Shown: in pieces, positions 61,713 through 64,000 of the stretch | Numbering within the stretch: the stretch's first letter is position 1 | How the letters are laid out: every line of letters starts with the position of its first letter | From: Gammaproteobacteria bacterium | GTDB taxonomy: Bacteria; Pseudomonadota; Gammaproteobacteria; HK1 | Direction of reading: 5' to 3' | Assembly (NCBI GenBank): GCA_022824305.1 | Contig: JAJEAD010000032.1 | Span: forward strand, 1 to 64,000 | Length of the DNA stretch: 64,000 nucleotides | Program-made: the position numbers and the translations under genes | The notes under the pieces: generated by a model | Databases searched by the model: none | Told to the model about the DNA's origin: nothing | The model's input: only the letters and a program-made list of their open reading frames with translations

Positions 61713-62629
61713 CCGGTCGAGGGAGTCGTCACCGGCTGCATGAAGATGATCGGCAGGTCGACCACGTCATCGTAGGTGACCACTTCCCAGGCGTTGCGGT
61801 TGCGCAGCAGCCGGGCGAGGAGGCGGTTGTTCAGCGCGTGGCCGGACTTGTAACCGCGATATGCGCCGATGCAGCTATGCCCCAGCAGGTACAGGTCGCC
61901 GATGGCGTCGAGCACCTTGTGCTTCACGAACTCGTCGCGGTAGCGCAGTCCGTCCTCGTTCAGGACCCGGAAGTCGTCGACCACTATGGCGTTGTCGACG
62001 TTGCCGCCGAGAGCGAGATTGTTGGCCCGCAGGCGCTCCAGGTCCCGGGTGAATCCGAAGGTGCGGGCCCGACTCACCTCCTTCACGAAGGAGGTGGTGG
62101 AAAAGTCGAGCGACGCGTGGTTGACGCACTGCTTGAAGACCGGATGATCGAACTCGATCGCGAAGCTGACCTTGAATCCGTCGAAGGGCTCGAAGCAGGC
62201 GCTCTTGTCCCCGTCCTGCACCGCCACCTTGCGCAGAATGCGGATGAATCGCTTGGGAGCGTTCTGCTCCTCGATTCCCGCCGACTGAATCAGGAACACG
62301 AAGGGACCGGCGCTACCGTCCATGATCGGCACCTCGGCCGCGCTCAGGTCCACGTAGGCGTTGTCCACCCCCAGCCCCGCCATTGCCGAGAGCAGGTGCT
62401 CGACCGTGGAAACCCGGACGCCGTCCTTCACCAGCGTGGTGGACAGGGTCGTCTCGCCGACGTTCTTCGCGCAGGCCTTGATCTCGACGGGCTCGTCGAA
62501 ATCCACCCGACGGAAGACCACGCCGGTGTTGGCGGCGGCCGGACGCAAGGTCAGGTACACCTTGGTGCCGGTATGCAGGCCCACGCCGGTGGCGCTGATA
62601 GAGTTCTTGAGCGTACGCTGCCGGATCAT
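61709..62629 (-). CDS. lpxC: UDP-3-O-acyl-N-acetylglucosamine deacetylase
   Basis: LpxC commits to lipid A synthesis by zinc-dependent deacetylation. The 306-residue protein starts [20 protein letters not shown]. Zinc and catalytic residues are in [20 protein letters not shown] (His), [17 protein letters not shown] (His, Asp) and [16 protein letters not shown] (His). Full length for the family. It lies downstream of ftsZ on the same strand with a 260-base gap, and its stop overlaps that of the convergent dciA. Its presence shows a Gram-negative outer membrane. Confidence 0.97.
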   Translation of the reverse strand: MIRQRTLKNSISATGVGLHTGTKVYLTLRPAAANTGVVFRRVDFDEPVEIKACAKNVGETTLSTTLVKDGVRVSTVEHLLSAMAGLGVDNAYVDLSAAEVPIMDGSAGPFVFLIQSAGIEEQNAPKRFIRILRKVAVQDGDKSACFEPFDGFKVSFAIEFDHPVFKQCVNHASLDFSTTSFVKEVSRARTFGFTRDLERLRANNLALGGNVDNAIVVDDFRVLNEDGLRYRDEFVKHKVLDAIGDLYLLGHSCIGAYRGYKSGHALNNRLLARLLRNRNAWEVVTYDDVVDLPIIFMQPVTTPSTG

Positions 62630-62706
62630 TTTCTCCTGCCCCTCCTCGGACCCGGCAGCCCACCGTGGCCTGCTCGAGCTATCCCTTCCGAAGCGCGTTC
62701 AGCAAA

Positions 62707-62717
62707 ATCGTAGCATA
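62707..62717 (-). promoter_or_regulatory. possible extended -10 for lpxC
   Basis: Read on the minus strand: TATGCTACGAT, which contains TGC-TACGAT, an extended -10 form, about 80 bases before the lpxC start and in a local AT-rich patch of the ftsZ-lpxC spacer. No good -35 is visible. A TGCGGCCGCA palindrome nearer to ftsZ (about 62810) may form a small hairpin. Confidence 0.3.
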
Positions 62718-62889
62718 AGTTTCGCCTCGAACATCCATTCTCACAACGGGGAAATCGCCCGTGGGGGAATGGTCCCGCTCCCCGCCGCGATGCCCGGCGA
62801 CAGCGGGTGCGGCCGCACCGCGACCCCGCGTGGCGAGAGGAGGCACGCGCGTCCGTCCTCGGCGATGTTCCCGAATGTGCCGGCGCTGA

Positions 62890-64000
62890 TCAGTCCGCCT
62901 GTCGCTGGAGGAATGCCGGAATGTTGAGGAACTCCTCCTTGGTCTCCCGGGAGTTCTCGGACGCGCTTCGGGGCTTGGCCCGGCTCTGGGCGCGGAACAC
63001 CGTCGGTTGCTCGTAGTCGCGATAGTCTCGCCGGGCGCCGTTTCCGGCCTCCTCCGCGGGCTTCACGAGGCGCATCTCGGGCTCGACCTCCGCTGCTCGC
63101 TTGTCGCCGAGTCCGGTGGCCACCACGGTGACCCGCATCTCGTCCTCGATACTCTCGTCGAGCGCGGTGCCGATCACCATCAGCGCATCGTCGGTGGCGA
63201 GGTCTCCGATCGCCTCGCCCACCGCCGCGAACTCGTCGCGGCCCATGTCGGGTCCGGCGGTGATGTTGACGAGGATGCCGCAGGCGCCGCTCAGATCGAT
63301 GTCTTCGAGCAGCGGGCAGTTCACGGCCGCGTGCACGGCCTCTTCGGCACGACTCTCCCCGACCGCTCGCCCCGAACCCATCATCGCCCTTCCCTTCTCC
63401 GACATCACCGTACGCACGTCGGCAAAGTCCACGTTGATCACGCCGGGGCGGGTGATGAGCTCCGCGATGCCCCGCACCGCGCCGTGCAGCACTTCGTTCG
63501 CGGCGCGGAACGTGTCTCGCAGCGAGATGCCCTTGTCGAGAACGCTCAGCAGCTTCTCGTTGGGGACGGTGATCAACGAGTCCACGTGCTCGGAGAGCTC
63601 GGCAATGCCCTGCTCCGCAATGTTCATGCGGCGCTTGAGCTCGAAGGGGAAGGGCTTGGTGACCACGGCGACGGTCAGGATGTTCATCTCCTTGGCGAGC
63701 TGGGCGATGACCGGCGACGCTCCGGTGCCGGTGCCCCCGCCCATGCCGGCGGTGATGAACACCATGTCGGAGCCCTTGAGCACCTCGATGATGCGATCGC
63801 GATCCTCGAGCGCCGCCTGCCGGCCCACCGCGGGGTCCGCGCCCGCGCCGAGCCCCTGCGTCACTCCGGATCCAAGCTGAAGGAGAGTACGCGAGGACGA
63901 GTTGCCGAGCGCCTGCGAATCGGTATTGGCGACGACGAACTCCACCCCGTCAATCGAAGTCTCGAGCATGTGCTCGACCGCGTTTCCGCCTCCCCCGCCT
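62890..64000 (-). CDS. ftsZ: cell division protein FtsZ (5' end beyond window)
   Basis: The tubulin-like division GTPase. The visible 369 or so residues run from GGGGNAVEHMLE at the window edge to the C-terminal peptide LNIPAFLQRQAD that binds ZipA/FtsA. The GTP-binding signature GMGGGTGTGASPVIAQLAKE is at the expected place, preceded by VEFVVANTDSQAL; the catalytic T7 region NVDFADVRTVMSEKGRAMMG follows. The C-terminal linker carries Arg/Glu/Pro-rich sequence. Only the first 15-20 residues lie outside the window. lpxC follows on the same strand. Confidence 0.97.
   Translation of the reverse strand, partial: GGGGGNAVEHMLETSIDGVEFVVANTDSQALGNSSSRTLLQLGSGVTQGLGAGADPAVGRQAALEDRDRIIEVLKGSDMVFITAGMGGGTGTGASPVIAQLAKEMNILTVAVVTKPFPFELKRRMNIAEQGIAELSEHVDSLITVPNEKLLSVLDKGISLRDTFRAANEVLHGAVRGIAELITRPGVINVDFADVRTVMSEKGRAMMGSGRAVGESRAEEAVHAAVNCPLLEDIDLSGACGILVNITAGPDMGRDEFAAVGEAIGDLATDDALMVIGTALDESIEDEMRVTVVATGLGDKRAAEVEPEMRLVKPAEEAGNGARRDYRDYEQPTVFRAQSRAKPRSASENSRETKEEFLNIPAFLQRQAD

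Overview
This window reads as a chromosomal segment of a GC-rich gammaproteobacterium. The evidence is gene content and order. RNase T, a homodimeric-type AceE, FdxA behind mutS, the prmB/aroC neighbourhood and the cell-division-end order argJ-secA-M23-dciA-lpxC-ftsZ are all gammaproteobacterial habits. The rpfE-like-recJ-prfB-lysS order recalls xanthomonads and related lineages. Base composition looks very GC-rich throughout (not counted), with GTG and TTG starts common. I saw no rRNA, tRNA, CRISPR array or intact insertion sequence.

Layout. 1-1031: a scar of small accessory-gene pieces: the start of a DUF222/13E12-type HNH endonuclease cut by the window edge, an Xre/MbcA/ParS antitoxin C-terminal fragment abutting it on the other strand, and a small Phd-like protein. 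1032-3536 (minus): rnt, lipA and an ElyC/YdcF-like gene. 3740-9557 (plus): the pyruvate dehydrogenase operon aceE-aceF-lpdA, with a lipoyl domain on LpdA. 9636-17767: an amide-utilisation and sensing block. It has formamidase fmdA, an AmiS/UreI channel and an FmdB-like protein with a His-rich tail, then a LuxR-type regulator, an NCS1-permease/histidine-kinase fusion and a REC-EAL response regulator.

17786-29414: a polyol or sugar catabolic locus. It has a GlpD/EryB-like dehydrogenase, a D-2-hydroxyacid dehydrogenase, an EryA-like FGGY kinase, a five-gene CUT1 ABC importer with two non-identical ATPases (one with altered catalytic motifs), and a SorC-family regulator with a palindromic operator. 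A class II aldolase is divergent. The order suggests uptake, phosphorylation, oxidation and aldol cleavage of a polyol that I cannot identify.

29457-64000: mostly core genes. A CPBP protease, dinB (apparently starting at CTG) and an O-methyltransferase form a minus-strand run facing argG. Next come a lone hydantoinase A, lysS, prfB (with its +1 frameshift site), recJ, an RpfE-like gene, thrC and hom, with tldD divergent. Then follow a crotonase, aroC, copCD, prmB, htpG (with an unusual C-terminal tail), mutS-fdxA, argJ, secA, an M23 peptidase, dciA, lpxC and the 3' part of ftsZ, which runs off the right edge.

The two parts most likely to hold undescribed biology are the permease-kinase sensor beside the formamidase operon and the hybrid ery/glp-like polyol locus. 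All functions are read from sequence motifs and context; nothing here was searched against a database.
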